Assembly: GCA_032871835.1 (NCBI GenBank) | Contig: CM065300.1 | Location: 8,327,768-8,391,767 of the forward strand | From: Dipteronia dyeriana | Taxonomy: Eukaryota > Streptophyta > Magnoliopsida > Sapindales > Sapindaceae | Length of the DNA: 64,000 nt | Reading direction: 5' to 3' | Shown: positions 1 to 12,350 of the stretch, piece by piece | How positions within the stretch are numbered: position 1 is the stretch's first letter | How the letters are laid out: each line of letters begins with the position of its first letter | Position numbers and translations under genes: made by a program | Notes under the pieces: model-generated | Seen by the model: only the letters and a program-made list of their open reading frames with translations | Database searches by the model: none | Told to the model about the DNA's origin: nothing

Positions 1-868
1 AGCAAATAAGTATATAAATATATGAGTTTGTTTGGATTGTATGAATTTTATTTTTAGTGACACAAACCAAACCAATTTTTGATCGGTTTGTCAAATGACA
101 AACCAATTAATAAATTTTGAGTTATATTATTTTGTTCAAATTTAATACCCAAATATGGTGTCCAAATGATATGGTAAACATCTAGTTCATTCATTTAAAT
201 CATACAAATTTAATCAATTTAAATGAATGAACTAGAGTGTTATCACGTCATTTAAATAAGATAACATTAATCATAAAAAATTTATATGTTAAACCAAACT
301 TGATAGATTGATTCGATTTGACGATCTTTTATACGTCCTTATAAAACATTATATATACTTTACTATTTATTATGATATGTGCCCAATGCGATTCGATATA
401 TAGATAATATTTAACATAATTTGATGATAAAAAAAACATTCATACCTATCAATAATATTTTAAATTCAAATCAGCACATTAAACAAAGAAAAAAATCACG
501 ATGCTTTTGAGTGTCATGTTGGCATGTAGCTTAGATAAGAGCAAGGACCGGCTTATGTGCCACAAAATTTAACAACTGTTAGTCTGTTAGCCTTATCATT
601 TACTCAGCCTTCATTTCTCGGATTTCGTGAATTAGTTTCCAACGCAGACACCAATTATTGATTATTGATTCTTTAGTTTAGTAAGAAACTTAATGGAATC
701 ATACAAAAATTACGAATTTTGATTTTTTTATTTTTTTATAAATAATAAACTCATTAAAATCTATATATATATATATAAATTTAAAAAAAAATTCAAATAC
801 TGAAACTATTCATCGACATCCTTATCAAATTAAAGTAAATGATATGTTCAATTAGCATCATATCCCCA
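1..868. repeat. Upstream copy of a ~0.9 kb spaced direct repeat
   Basis: This stretch matches the segment at about 3652-4562 in the same orientation. The first ~105 aligned bases differ at about 7 positions by my count. Both copies carry the same internal inverted repeat (attcatttaaat ... atttaaatgaat, near 190-235 here). Similarity stops at about 868, after 'catcatat'. The left edge coincides with the window start, so the true beginning is not visible. The two copies could be LTRs of an element or a tandem genomic duplication. I see no primer-binding site after this copy and no clean TG...CA ends, so the LTR reading is weak. No gene is visible. Confidence 0.75.
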
Positions 869-1011
869 AAAAGTGGATCCCGTTCTAATAGCCCCGAATA
901 AATTAAATACATGCATTAAGATACGAAGGTTTCTTATTCCACAACAACGAATGCACTTTTTCACTCTTTCACTCTTTCACTCTTTCATATACTAGGGGAT
1001 TTCACTTGGAA

Positions 1012-1020
1012 AATAAAATA
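1012..1020. repeat. Left target-site duplication of the Mutator-like element
   Basis: The 9-mer aataaaata directly precedes the left terminal inverted repeat and is repeated exactly at 2526-2534. Nine bases is the duplication size typical of Mutator-like transposition. Confidence 0.9.
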
Positions 1021-1527
1021 GGGTGTTTAGTAAAACTACCCTAATTTATAGACCAAATTGCAAATATATCCTAAAATCCAAAACAATTGCAAAAATAATA
1101 TAAAAAACCCATAATTATAAAAACGAAACAAAGCATCAAGAATTTGAGAGTAAAAACCTCAAAGTCGGACCTAAATCAATAAAAACATGCATTAATAACA
1201 ACCATAATGTAAGATAAACTATAAAAGTAATATAAATGGACTAGATGCATCAGTATGTTGAAAAGAAAATTGCATTCATATGCAATGATACAAAAGACTA
1301 AATGAGTACAACACAGCAAACTTTTTACATCAATCATAAACTGTAATTGACATATCAGTTAAAGACACGGATCAATCATGTAAACTTTTTATAAGATTTT
1401 GTTGCAGTTTAAGACATACATGTATCACATGAACAACCAATTTCTTGAAGGTAAAATAATTGACATAGCATCATCACACACATTCATCAAGCAATTACCT
1501 CTGACCAATCGTGCTTCTTAGCTTCAA

Positions 1528-1683
1528 TTACTTTTGGTACTCAGCATTTCCCCAGTCTTCACGGATTGTGGTTGTATTCTCAGTTTCCAAAGTTTGAAAA
1601 ATCCAATCAGGTCCAGGTTGCCACAACATGTTGCCAGTGTTCTCTTTTAGTACACACTTGAACCATTTCCAACCGAAATATCC
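1528..1683 (-). pseudogene. Captured CBM20-like (starch-binding domain) gene fragment
   Basis: Read on the minus strand from 1683, a 51-codon open stretch ends at a TAA at 1530-1528. It contains the residues WKWFKCVL, then GNMLWQPGPD, then a Q-T-L-E-T stretch and R-E-D-W. That order, with LWQPGPD followed by a T/E-rich strand and an acidic-W end, is what I know from the C-terminal half of CBM20 modules in plant carbohydrate-binding proteins. It has no start codon, lies wholly inside the Mutator-like element and is only about half a domain, so it is best read as an exon captured by the transposon. The family assignment is from memory of the motif; a profile search would settle it. Confidence 0.55.
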
Positions 1684-2010
1684 TAAAAATCGACACAGAA
1701 ACATAACACTAAATCAAAAATCATCAAAATCAACAAGATTGGAATAACATGAAGTTGAGGGAATTCGACAAAGCACTCAATCCAAAATCAGTAAATGTGA
1801 AGTTTCCAAATACATGAAATTGAAATCCCTAAAATCAATCCCTAAATCAAATCGGTATAACTCAACAAATGAAAACCATAAAATCAATTTCAATGTCAAA
1901 ACATAAACCTAAATGTTAGGGTTCCAAAATTGAAATACCTGAAATTGGACCCAAATGGTAGAAATATTACCATTTCAGATCGTGGAGGCTGATTCGGAAC
2001 CAGAAGACGG

Positions 2011-2353
2011 CTGTTGCGAGAAAACTCAACGTCGGCTTGCAAGTTGAAGACATCGGATGTCATTGACGGTGGCTGGATATCGTTACGACGTCGAAATCAT
2101 GACGACGAAGTTACAGTTGGGCTGTAATGGACGTCGGTGAGGGCGGCTTGTGTCGGTGACGGAAGATGAGTTCGATCGGGTCTCGAAGATTCGACGTTGC
2201 TGTGTGAGAAAACTCGACGTCAGCTTGCAAGTTGAAGATGTCGGATGTCGTCGACTGTGGATGGATATCGTCGACGGCGTCGAAATCACAACGACGAAGT
2301 TCCAGTTCAGCTGTAATGGACGTCTGTGATGACAGCTTGTGTCGGCGATGGGT
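2011..2353. repeat. Direct duplication inside the Mutator-like element
   Basis: Two copies of about 155 bp (2011-2163 and 2199-2353) lie 188 bp apart. Both contain 'gagaaaactc', 'cttgcaagttgaag', 'cggatgtc' and 'gctgtaatggacgtc'. The block is much richer in G+C (many 'gtcg' and 'cgacg') than the surroundings, and may be a second captured segment. No convincing protein is recognised in it. Confidence 0.7.
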
Positions 2354-2525
2354 TCAATCTGGATGGGTGGCCTGAGGAATTGGGAATTTAGGGCAAACTG
2401 AATGAAATTGATTTCAGTGTTGACAAGGGTAGAAATGTCATTTCAGGGCATTTTTGCAATTGTTTTGGGTTTTAGGGTAGATTTGCAATTTGGTCCCTAA
2501 ATTAGGGTAGTTTTGCTAAAAACCC

Positions 2526-2534
2526 AATAAAATA
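2526..2534. repeat. Right target-site duplication of the Mutator-like element
   Basis: The 9-mer aataaaata is identical to that at 1012-1020 and directly abuts the right terminal repeat. Confidence 0.9.
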
Positions 2535-2617
2535 TTCCATCCTAATGGATTCAGGTCCATAACCATGGGTTCCAATGCATGAAATTCTTTATACGTTAAA
2601 GAAAGAATTTCGTGTAT

Positions 2618-3200
2618 TATCCTTTTGAAAAACATTCTCGATCGTTTGAAAAAATTCTCGATCCTTTGAAAAACCTCTCGACCCTTGAAAAATCTTCCCG
2701 ATCATTTTAAAAAATCTCAACCCTTTGAAAAACATTCTCGATCGTTAGAAAAATATTCTCGATCGTTTTAAAAAATTCTCGATCCTTTTGAAAATATTCT
2801 CGATCATTTGAAAAACCTCTCGATTCTTTGAAAAATCTTATCGATCATTTAACAAAATATCGACCCTTTGAAAAACATTTTCGATCGTTAGAAAAATATT
2901 CTCGATGGTTTTAAAAAATTATCGATCCTTTGAAAATAGTCTCGATCCTTTGAAAAACCTCTCGATTCTTTGAAAAAACTTCTCGATCATTTAACAAAAT
3001 CTCGACTCTCTGAAAAACATTCTCGATTGTAAGAAAAATATTATCGATCGTTTGAAACAATTTCTCGATGCTTTTAAAATATTCTCGATGCTTTGAAAAT
3101 GTTCTCGATCCTTTGAGAAATAATCTCGATCGTATGATAAATAATCTCGATCGTATGATAAATTTCCTCGAATCTTTCTAAAAAATTACCTCGATTTCAT
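2618..3200. repeat. Degenerate minisatellite, ~20-23 bp unit
   Basis: About two dozen imperfect units share the core 'ttctcgatcctttgaaaaa'. Variants swap cctttg, cgtttg, cattt and cgttag. The TCGAT core is conserved while the A-run length and the middle vary, so the array is old and diverged rather than freshly expanded. No coding frame persists. It is followed by an AT-rich spacer and then a stretch around 3420-3550 that, read on the minus strand, looks like a transcript leader: it has a good splice-donor sequence (GTAAGT) near 3415-3420. Confidence 0.75.
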
Positions 3201-3650
3201 TTGAAATATTATCGATTTATTTATTTATTTAAAAAAAAAACAATCATCGATACCCAGAATTTCATTATCCTCATCACATATTCAACCTTATTTCAAACCC
3301 AAACCTAAACCACAACCATTCTCAACCCTAATCTACAATTTCAATCAACAAAAAAAAGTCTAAAATGCAATGATAAGTTACCAACAACAAATCGATAAAT
3401 AAAACAAACTGAACTTACATCTGTCAATCGCTGTGAAATCTACTGTATTCTCGTTCCGGTCAATTAGCTGTCGATTTCGTTGTCGTCGGTTTCTTTCTCA
3501 GACTAACAAAACGACAGCTTTCTCTCTTTTTCAAATTTGTCAGGATATTCTCATCTCTTTACGTTAAATGGTGTCTTTTAAACTTATTTTACTAAACCGA
3601 TGATATTTGCACAGCACCCCTCTTAAATAGTGTCATTTATTTTTCGAGCC
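3201..3650. other. Gene-free spacer between minisatellite and second repeat copy
   Basis: AT-rich sequence with no sustained open frame. At 3420-3550 on the minus strand there is a CT/GA-rich stretch resembling a 5' leader, but no protein follows. It may be the decayed end of a transposon. Confidence 0.4.
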
Positions 3651-3651
3651 C

Positions 3652-4562
3652 AACAAATAAGTACATAAATATATGAGTTTGTTTGGGTTGTATGAATTTT
3701 ATTTCTAGTGATCCAAACCAAACCAATTTTTGATCGGTTTGTTAAATGACAAACCGATTAATAATTTTGAGTTATGCTATTTTGTCTAAATTTGGTATCC
3801 AAATATGGTGTCCAAATGATATGGTAAATCTCTAATCCATTCATTTAAATCGTACAAATTTAATCAATTTAAGTGAATGAATTATAGTGTCGCCACGTCA
3901 TTTGAACACCGAATTTGAACAAAGTAACATTACACACTAAAAATTTATATATAAAACCGAACCAATCCATAACATTTGAATTGGGTTAAACGGATTTGTT
4001 CGATTTGACGGTTTTTTACACGGTCTTATAAAACATTATATATACTTTACTATTTATTATGATGTGTTTTAATCACATTCCGACGTGATTCGATAGATCG
4101 ATAATATTTAATATAATTTGATGATAAAAAAAAACATCCGTACATATGGAGAATATTTTAGATACAAATCATCACATCCAGATGTACATTAAACAAAGAA
4201 AAAAATATCGACGCTTTTGAGTGTCACGTTGGCATGTAGCTAGATAAGAACAAGCACCGGCTTATGTGCCACGAAATTTAACAACTGTTAGCCGTGTCAT
4301 TTACTCAGCTTTCATTTCTCAGATTTCGTGAATTAGTTTCCAACTCAAACACCAATTATTGATTATTGATACATAAGTTTAGTAAGAACTTAATGAAATT
4401 ATATAAATTTTTGTAAATTTATATTTGATTTTTGTTATGGACGATAAATTTATCAAAATCTATTTATAAATAATTTAAAAAAAAAAAATCAAATACTGAA
4501 ACCATTCATCAAAATCCTTATCAAAATTAAAGTAAATGATATGTTAAATTAGTATCATATTT
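3652..4562. repeat. Downstream copy of the ~0.9 kb spaced direct repeat
   Basis: Same orientation as the copy at 1-868, and collinear along its length with scattered substitutions and small indels. It begins 'aacaaataagtacata' after 'cgagccc' and ends near 'gtatcatat'. It lies 3.65 kb from the first copy. Confidence 0.75.
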
Positions 4563-6780
4563 TAAATAAGGGACTTGATCAATTTGAAATTAAGGTGGCG
4601 CATCAAGCTCAAGCTCGAGCTCTCTCTGTATAATAAATTTTTAAGTTTAATTTCTTTATGGATCCTTCCTTCATTCAGTCCAGGTTCATTCCGGTATTGT
4701 TCTCTATTCGTTTTTCTTACTCATTATATCACATGATGTATGAATAACCAATTAAATATATTTTTCATTCCATATAATATCTCATGATACTAAGGACGTA
4801 ACTCGATTGATAGATAGATGGATTTAAAGTTCGGATAAATAACTCTAAAGTCAATAATTCAATTAATAATTAACAAGTTTTTAAAAAGTAGATATCTAAA
4901 TAGACAGATACCGTATGTGTATATATATATATATATATATATACAATGTGACGTGAATAATGGATCAAATACATATTTTTAATACCACACGGTATGATTT
5001 CAGAAGTGTTAATTGAGATTTATCAGATAAGGTGATAAGGGTTTATTTTTAGTGAGTAATGGTGACACCACTACTTGATGTTCTCCAATCACCACAGGGG
5101 AGAGAAACCAAATATTCCAAACTGATATATAGTGAACAAACAAAAGGAAACCATCTTTTTAACAAAGAACTATTTCAATGATTTTAACCCCTATCTGGCA
5201 GCTGAAGATGGGTATCATTTAAGGCAAATAAGGATCACAACATTAATGAATCGTGGATATTTCCAGGTTGGACAGAACAAGTGGGGTGTATTCTACGAAG
5301 ATTTAAAAGAATTTTATAATCTGAACGTATTGAATATAGACTTTTAAAGACTCGTTAAAAGTTATGGGATATTTAATACAGACTTTAATATATTTTTAAA
5401 ATTTTATTCATGGTTATGAGATATTCAATACAGACTTTTAATATGGTTATGAGATATTCAATACAGACTTTTAATGAAAAAATTATTAAATGTCATGATA
5501 TATTCAATCAAGACTTTGTAAACGTATATGAAAGTGAGGAGCTATTCAAAATATCAATGACTATTCATGAATTTAAAATGTATGATTTTTAATGATTTCT
5601 AGTTATATCAAATCTCACAAATCGTCTTTCATTTATACTAAAGATTTTGAATGACTTTCTCTCTCTTTTTTTTTCTTTAGAATTTAACTTTACAAAAAAA
5701 TAAATAAATAAACATAAAACTCCTTTAAAACACTGATAGTTAAGTATATGTTCTATTTTCAAATAAGAGCACGTTCATTCTTAATAAATTTCATAAATAA
5801 AATAAAATAAAATAAATATTGTTTTTAAAAGAATAAATATAATTAGAAAAAAAAACATACAAACATTAACGATCTATGGAGGCATGTAAACGTTATGTTG
5901 CTACAATAGAAATTTTATAATAATAAAAAACAAGCTGCATAATTGTCTTTATGATATAAAATATAATAAGAAAACAAATCAAAATTTTAAAATCACGTAT
6001 ATATATGTATGAATGCTTTTGTCAAGTTTAATTAACGGTGATTTTATTTTATATTCTTATGGAAAAATATTTTATTGACATGATAAATATATATAATTTT
6101 AAAAACAATGTACAAAATATATTTAAAAGTTAATGAGAGTTTATAAAAGTATATGAAAATCTTTTAAAATAAAAGTCTATGAAAGTTTTTCATAATTCCT
6201 TAAATTCTATAAAAATCCATAAAAACTACAAAAGTCATCCGCTTAAAAAAAAGTCTTTAATAGTGTTTTCCCTAAAAAGAGAAGACAAGAACAAGTGGGA
6301 GGCTACTCAGTGCTCACTTCATATACAAGCAAGGATCCAGAAACCATTTTCAAATATTGCAGGGTGTTTGAGTTGAAACTTGTGTGGAGTCCATGTACAG
6401 TTGTAGTGACAAATTGACAAAAGCACTTTGTAAAATGGTGATGTTAATTCATTTGAGTAGGATGGATTTGACATCAATGGAGCTCACAAAAGGAGTTGCT
6501 TAAGACACCACACACTTCTCGCAAGAGGGAGGTTCCCTCACCCCCACCCCCACCCCCGTTTGGGGGTGAGGACCCATTTCCCTCGGTCCTGAATCCCCCA
6601 TTCGACCTCGTTTCCATGCTTCCATTTTTGGAAAGTTAATTTAAAAAGAAAAGAAAAGAAAAATTGACTTGAACCATATTACTGGATTCACAAGGTTTCT
6701 GCGCATCAACCAATGTGAATAACATGAGTCGGAATCTCTTTCAATACAAACAAATTATCATTTTGAACAAGAGTAAAACT
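4563..6780. other. Intergenic AT-rich DNA with small repeats
   Basis: No convincing gene. There is a (TA)n run at about 4918-4942. A motif gttatgagatattcaatacag recurs in degenerate form at 5350-5520. AT-rich homopurine stretches are frequent, and a C-rich run (ccccca repeated) lies at about 6538-6558. Short open frames at 5132-5347 and 6179-6376 have no recognisable domain and are probably chance. Confidence 0.5.
5410..5475. repeat. Perfect 33-bp tandem duplication
   Basis: Units 5410-5442 and 5443-5475 are identical over almost the whole length (atggttatgagatattcaat and onward). Related, less perfect copies lie at about 5350-5376 and 5490-5520. The identity between the two units implies a recent duplication. 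Confidence 0.8.
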
Positions 6781-6914
6781 TGATCTCTTTATCATGCAAT
6801 CTACCAAAACATGTTTAATGTTACTCCAATGGAAAATCTGAAAACAGATGGATTCATTCAATGGCTCCGCATGTTCGGTTTAATCAATCCACACAAATTA
6901 TGGTGGAGAAAGAA

Positions 6915-9900
6915 TCAGGGTCCACGAGGGGCGAAACAGAAACAACCCGGGGCCTGGTCGTCAGGTATCATCCCTCCTCCCTTGCTTGTATCAACTGCTT
7001 CCAGCATTCTCACCACCTCGTCCATTTCCGGACGTTTCATTGCATTTCCATCCCAGCATCTCTTCATGATATTTGCTAAAGAAGTTGGACAACATCTGGG
7101 GATCTCCGGTCGCAAATTCTGTCAATGAATACATCCAGTATGAAACTCTTATCGTCAATGTCAAACCTTTTACACTACACGTGAATTTCTGTATCTCTAA
7201 TCATGCAATCATATAACCGCTGTTAATGGTACGAAAAAACAAAAATCTCAAAGAGTTTTCTGAGGGCCAAGTAGATTTCATTCTTTTTTCCTCTTAGCAG
7301 AAGCTATTTATGAAACAATTCATATCCATGAACAACTAGAGTCTCCACTTAAGCAGAAACTTTCAGAAGGAGAACACTAACACATAGATTGGAGGATCTT
7401 TCTTTAATATACAATGAACTAAATCTACAGTTGCATATATGATATCTAAACTGATAGATTTCCTATATTATTTTGATCCATATATTAATATTTTTACGAA
7501 TTGTTTCCATGACCAGTCATCAGAAGTCACAACCAATCTATTCTACTGACACAAAGAAAAAGCTTTCAAAAGTATACTTAAATATCTAAGCCTAAAACTT
7601 CTGTCAACTGGACAAGATAGCCAAGCCAGATTGAAAATAACAAATGAATATTCCATATAGATATTAGCAGCAATCAAAGGCATGACTTCCATGCTTTAGA
7701 ATGCTGTTAAAAAGGCAAATTTTTCATAATAAATGATCACGAAAATTTGGGGCAAAATCCATACTTGACCCCCGACAAATAATCATATCCTGAACATGCA
7801 CAAATACACCCAAATGAAGAGACATTTCTGTATTCAATGCTATATAAAAGTATCATTCTCAACTACTGACCAATCCCATAATCCAACATGATGAAAAAGC
7901 ATATTCAGAATATAATAACTAACCTGTCGGACAACAGCAGAGGACACGTCAACAAAGCTAAGATCTGGGTAAGGCATATCACAGCAATATATTTCCCATA
8001 AGCATATGCCAAAACTGTAGACATCGCATCTTCTGTTATAAGGCTTGCCCTCAAGAACCTACATTAAGTATCTTCTTAGAAGTAACCAAGAACATATATT
8101 ATCTCCACAGTCATCTTACAAGGGAGAGAGGTTTTGTCCGTTTCTATTAATTTGTCAGTCACTTGCAGGAAAAACATGCACATCCAAATATTATGTATCA
8201 TTGTGTGTATATATGTAGCCATCAAGATGCAAAAAGGTAATCAACTCTTCAAAGAGGGACACAGCTCTATAGGCCAAACTTCGTCCGACCCAATACCGCA
8301 AAGAAGAAAAATCATAAGCACCATATATGTAAACACATAATTCAAAGTTTAAAATTATACCCCCCCATTAGACAGAGACAATGGATGAATATAATTCATA
8401 ACGTTAAAGTTCAATTTTCAACTTTTCCTTCTCCATTAAAACAGATTTAGGTTCAACAATGCATGAATACCTCTGGGGCCATGTATCCAAGAGTACCAGT
8501 TTCACCAGTCATATCTCTTGGATTCTGAGCTTCAACGCGGGCAACGCCAAAATCAGCAATTTTGAGAGTTCTGTTTGAATCCAGCAACATGTTTTCTGTC
8601 TTGACATCACGATGTACAATTTTCTTTGAGTGCAGATAGCTAAGACTGCAAATTAGAGCAAAACAAATAATGATCATTAATAAGAAAAAAATACAGGGTT
8701 TTCAAAACCAAGAATGATAGGAGGCAGAGCTTACCCTCCAGACAGGTCCAAAGCAAGTTGTATCACAACTTTGAAAGCGAGTTTTCTTCGCCTGTTTCTT
8801 ATCAAGTACTGTTTTAGTGTCCCGCCAGGAAGATACTCCACAACAACACAACATGCTCTAGGAGGAAGGGCACCGTTACCATCAACTGAAGGGCTTTTAC
8901 CAGGAATCTTAAGGTTTGAAATTCCCATAGAAGCTCCAATGAACTGAGATCAAGATTTGAAATGGGAGATAAATATAATAGATGTCTTTGAAAAATAAAA
9001 CAAGAAGTTAAAAGTTCAACGGATTGAAAATTTTAGAAATAATTATAATTTATGAAAAAATCAGGAGTCGGAAAACACCAAGCTTGCAAAGTAAAAACTT
9101 CATTGTTAATCTTCAGAAGTTACACAAAATTGAAAATCATGAAATCAGTAACTCTCGCTTTTTACGTCAAAATGTTGCACGCCATCATGGAATGTCCATA
9201 AAAAGAACATAACTAGCTGAAGGAGTTATTACATTTGTGACATTAGGATGGCTAAGCTTGTGCCACACAGCGACCTCTTGTCGAAATGATGCCCGCAGAG
9301 CAGCAGTTTCAGCAGTTGTGGCAACACCGCCAACACCATCCTCCCCCCAGTCTAACAGCTTCACTATAATATCCAACCAAAGGTACAATAAGAATTGGAT
9401 ATCAAAACAAACATAAAGCTCGAGGGATATAAAGCTCTACAATGGAAAAATACTAGAATTAACATAACATAAGTTCTACTAATCTTATCAAGTTGTAAGC
9501 TAAATATCATTCAACAACGTTAGCCTAGCACATGCAAACCACTATAACAACGTCTTCTGAACTTCAAATGCATTCCTAAATCAAACAAAGTTAAGTTGTG
9601 AGGCCTGAAAAAAATTCCAATATCATAGAATAAAATTCAGAGGTTAATCAATACAACAACACAAGCCCCCTTTATCTGACAAACGACGCTCCAATCTAGT
9701 CCTATAAAATCACAAAATCGTATCGTATTTATCCCTTTATTTTCCAAACCAACAACCTACTTTATTTATCTAACACATATCTTACTTCCAAAACATTTCT
9801 ACAATGTTTACACCCTAAATTTTAATTCATATGAAGCTATAATTCCTCTGGTAACAATACAGTAACTAGCAAGTGACACTTCCGAACTGTTACAAAGAAA

Positions 9901-11187
9901 ATCATAAAATTTAATATGCTTAATTACCATAACCATAAAAGATGATATGTTCTCTTCAAATAATTGTCACGTGCTAGGCAGATATACAGTAAAACCAAAG
10001 GCTCTGAGGAACAAGAGAACGATATGTAGGCATCTAAATGAAGACACTGCATAACAATTATCTGTACTGCTAAACGAAGACATTGCATACCGTAATTAAA
10101 ATTAAGTCCTTAAACAACCCACAGTATCAAGTTTGGAGGATTGATGATTTCTACTACAGAATACAAATCAAAGATTAGATCTTTTGCTGTGAGTATACAC
10201 ACAGCATCGGCAATAGAAGGTCAGAAATTATATCTCCCCTCTCCGACAAGACTCATCAGTGATGCACTATAAGTCTAATATGACTTGAAAGATGTGAGGT
10301 CAAAGATTAAAAAATATATATATATATATATATAGTATGGAACAGAACACACCAAAATTGACCTGCACAAAATAAATTGCGGAGGCAAGTCTTAAAAACG
10401 TTTAAGAGTATTGCAAAAGGTAATTTGATACATAATGAAGTTCACTTCAGTTTTCATCGTGTATGTTTAAACTAAGAGAAAATTAACTGCATTCCTCATA
10501 TCAATCACAAAACCAGATCCCAAATGGATGTCATATAAGTATTAATAGAGTCAATACAGTTGCTTTGGCATCAGAAATGCGGGTTCTCATCAGATGACAA
10601 TATCCTTCAATCAATGCACGCACTACCAAATAGACCATGAAAGAAACTAAATGCACAGTGGATTACCAAAATGAAAACAACTAATGGCAAGTTGACAACC
10701 CATTTTGTCACCAGAGCTACAGACACAAGTTCACCTATTGTTATACACTAATGCAGCCAATAACAGGTAAGCACTAATTCATATCTGTAACTAGTTGAAA
10801 CAAGAAGACCTTTCAGCTCCATTAAACACATTAAGCAAAAGGAAATAGAGAATTACCTGCCACTTCTTGGTTATCATAAGTACCGCGAAAAACAGTCCCA
10901 TAGGTACCGTGAGCTATGACATGACTAATGTCCAATTTAGACAAATCAATCTCCCATTCTTCTTTAGGGCCTCCTTGGTTTTCAACATGTCTCGACCAAA
11001 CCCTGCTCAAGTGCTTCTCCAGCTGAATATCCAAGCTTTTTAGATCGATTTTGTCCGCTCGAAAAATCATGTCTTTGCTGCTGATGTTTCCTCCACCCAT
11101 CAACTTTGAATTCCCAGTTGCCCCTTGGCCATCAGAGCTCTTTGGTGACTTCATTAGTCCAAGTTCACCACTTGTCTTCGAATCCAT
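6915..11187 (-). CDS. MRK1-like: Raf-like MAPKKK family protein kinase (MRK1-type)
   Basis: Predicted cytosolic Ser/Thr kinase of the plant Raf-like group C, closest in my memory to Arabidopsis MRK1. Exons (minus strand): 10857-11187, 9233-9363, 8735-8943, 8471-8645, 7924-8058, 6915-7118. All introns are GT-AG and phases agree, giving 394 residues, close to the ~391 of MRK1. The N-terminal ~85 residues hold the conserved IDLKSLDIQLEKHLSR segment. The kinase domain follows, with GTYGTV loop (first Gly replaced, as in relatives), VKLLDW lysine (~112), HRDVKTEN (~235-242), DFG (~255-257) and APE (~280-282). The tail is MIPDDQAPGCFCF. The start is the ATG at 11187; the frame is open further upstream but has no ATG. 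Intron 1 is ~1.5 kb. All catalytic residues are present, so it looks functional. Confidence 0.93.
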
Positions 11188-12350
11188 ATTCAAACACAAA
11201 AACCTCAAATACTCCACAAGTTCTCTGATATCAAGGGAAAAAAGATCAAATTTTTAGAAGAAAAGGTAAGACCCCCCGATACAAAAATCTGTTTATTGTA
11301 TCAGATAGAGATGATCAACATGGATTTTTTATTTATCGTCATCATAATTGTCAATCAAATTGAATCAAACACACCAAAGAATGAATATCAAGTGTACAAT
11401 ATTTAGCCACCCTTTTAACTATAAATATTCACCAGCCCAGATTAGACAGTAATGAATCTAATGATTAAATGAAGAAAATTTAATCAAACATAAACCTAGT
11501 TTCACCAACCCCAACTCCTGTTCCAATTCCCTCCAAAGCTTTGACCTTTAAATTGAATAAAAATAAAAAAATTATATTCTCTTTCTTTTGTTAAATCTGA
11601 ATTATAAATCAAACAGAAAAAGAATAAAAGTAAACTCTAAGAAAACGACTCATTTCCCACCATTACCTGACCAAGCCCAGTGACTCATAATTAAAAAACA
11701 TCAAAAAAATCAAAAAATATATATATATATATAAAAATAAACCCTTTCAACGAAAATGAAATTCAACGAAAAGACCCAGAATATTATTATAAGCAGGCAT
11801 GCAAATGGCAAAAAACCGCACAAACCCAAAAACCCAAAAATAACAAATGCAGAGAAAGAGTCGGAAAAAGTTGACTTTGAGAGTTGGTGGTGGTGATTTA
11901 GGCTTCTTCTTCCTCTTTTTTTTTTGCGGGGAAGATTCAAAGCAATCTCATGGCATCACATCATCATCCACCACCTTTCACCAAAGAAAATAATAATAAA
12001 ATAAAAGATTCCCAAATCAAAAAACGGAAAAGCTGAGATTTTTTTGCGGCGCAGAAGAGAATAAGAGGGAAAAAATTGTTGGGGTGCTATTTAGTGAATG
12101 TAATTTGGAAGAAGAAGCAAAAGTGCAAAACCAAACAAAATTCGATGGTTTCAAAGAGATAGAGAAAGAGAAGGAGAAATATATGGAGAAAAGCGCGGGG
12201 GTTGCCTGTTCATAAGCCTTTTTGAGTTGTGACTCTTTCAAATTCTTTTCCTTCTTGCTTTTTTTAAGGAAAAAAAAAAACAAAACAAAAGAGTTCAAAA
12301 ATAAACAAAACACACGGCTTTGTCTTTGTCTTAACTCTTAATTATATTTT
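11188..12350 (-). promoter_or_regulatory. Presumed 5' leader and promoter of the MRK1-like kinase gene
   Basis: Upstream of the kinase ATG, a pyrimidine tract followed by 'gatatcag' (minus strand, near 11228) looks like a splice acceptor, so a 5'-UTR intron is likely. Further upstream (about 11870-12250) the minus strand is rich in CT and GA runs, as is common in plant leaders. A (TA)n run lies at about 11718-11732. The transcription start cannot be fixed from sequence. No protein is supported here. Confidence 0.4.

Larger units (their letters stand above)
1021..2525. mobile_element. Non-autonomous Mutator-like element (Pack-MULE type)
   Basis: A 1,505-bp element is bounded by terminal inverted repeats of about 76 bp. 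The left one starts gggtgtttagtaaaactacc at 1021. The right one is the reverse complement ending at 2525, with about 8 differences between arms. A perfect 9-bp duplication (aataaaata) flanks both ends. Long TIRs plus a 9-bp duplication are diagnostic of the Mutator superfamily. No transposase is visible inside, so it must have moved in trans. It contains a fragment resembling a starch-binding (CBM20) domain on the minus strand and a ~155-bp internal direct duplication. The intact target duplication and similar TIRs suggest a moderately recent insertion (inference). Confidence 0.9.

Noticed and set aside
2618..3200. CRISPR-like array
   Set aside because: Units are contiguous and degenerate without unique spacers, and the host is a plant.
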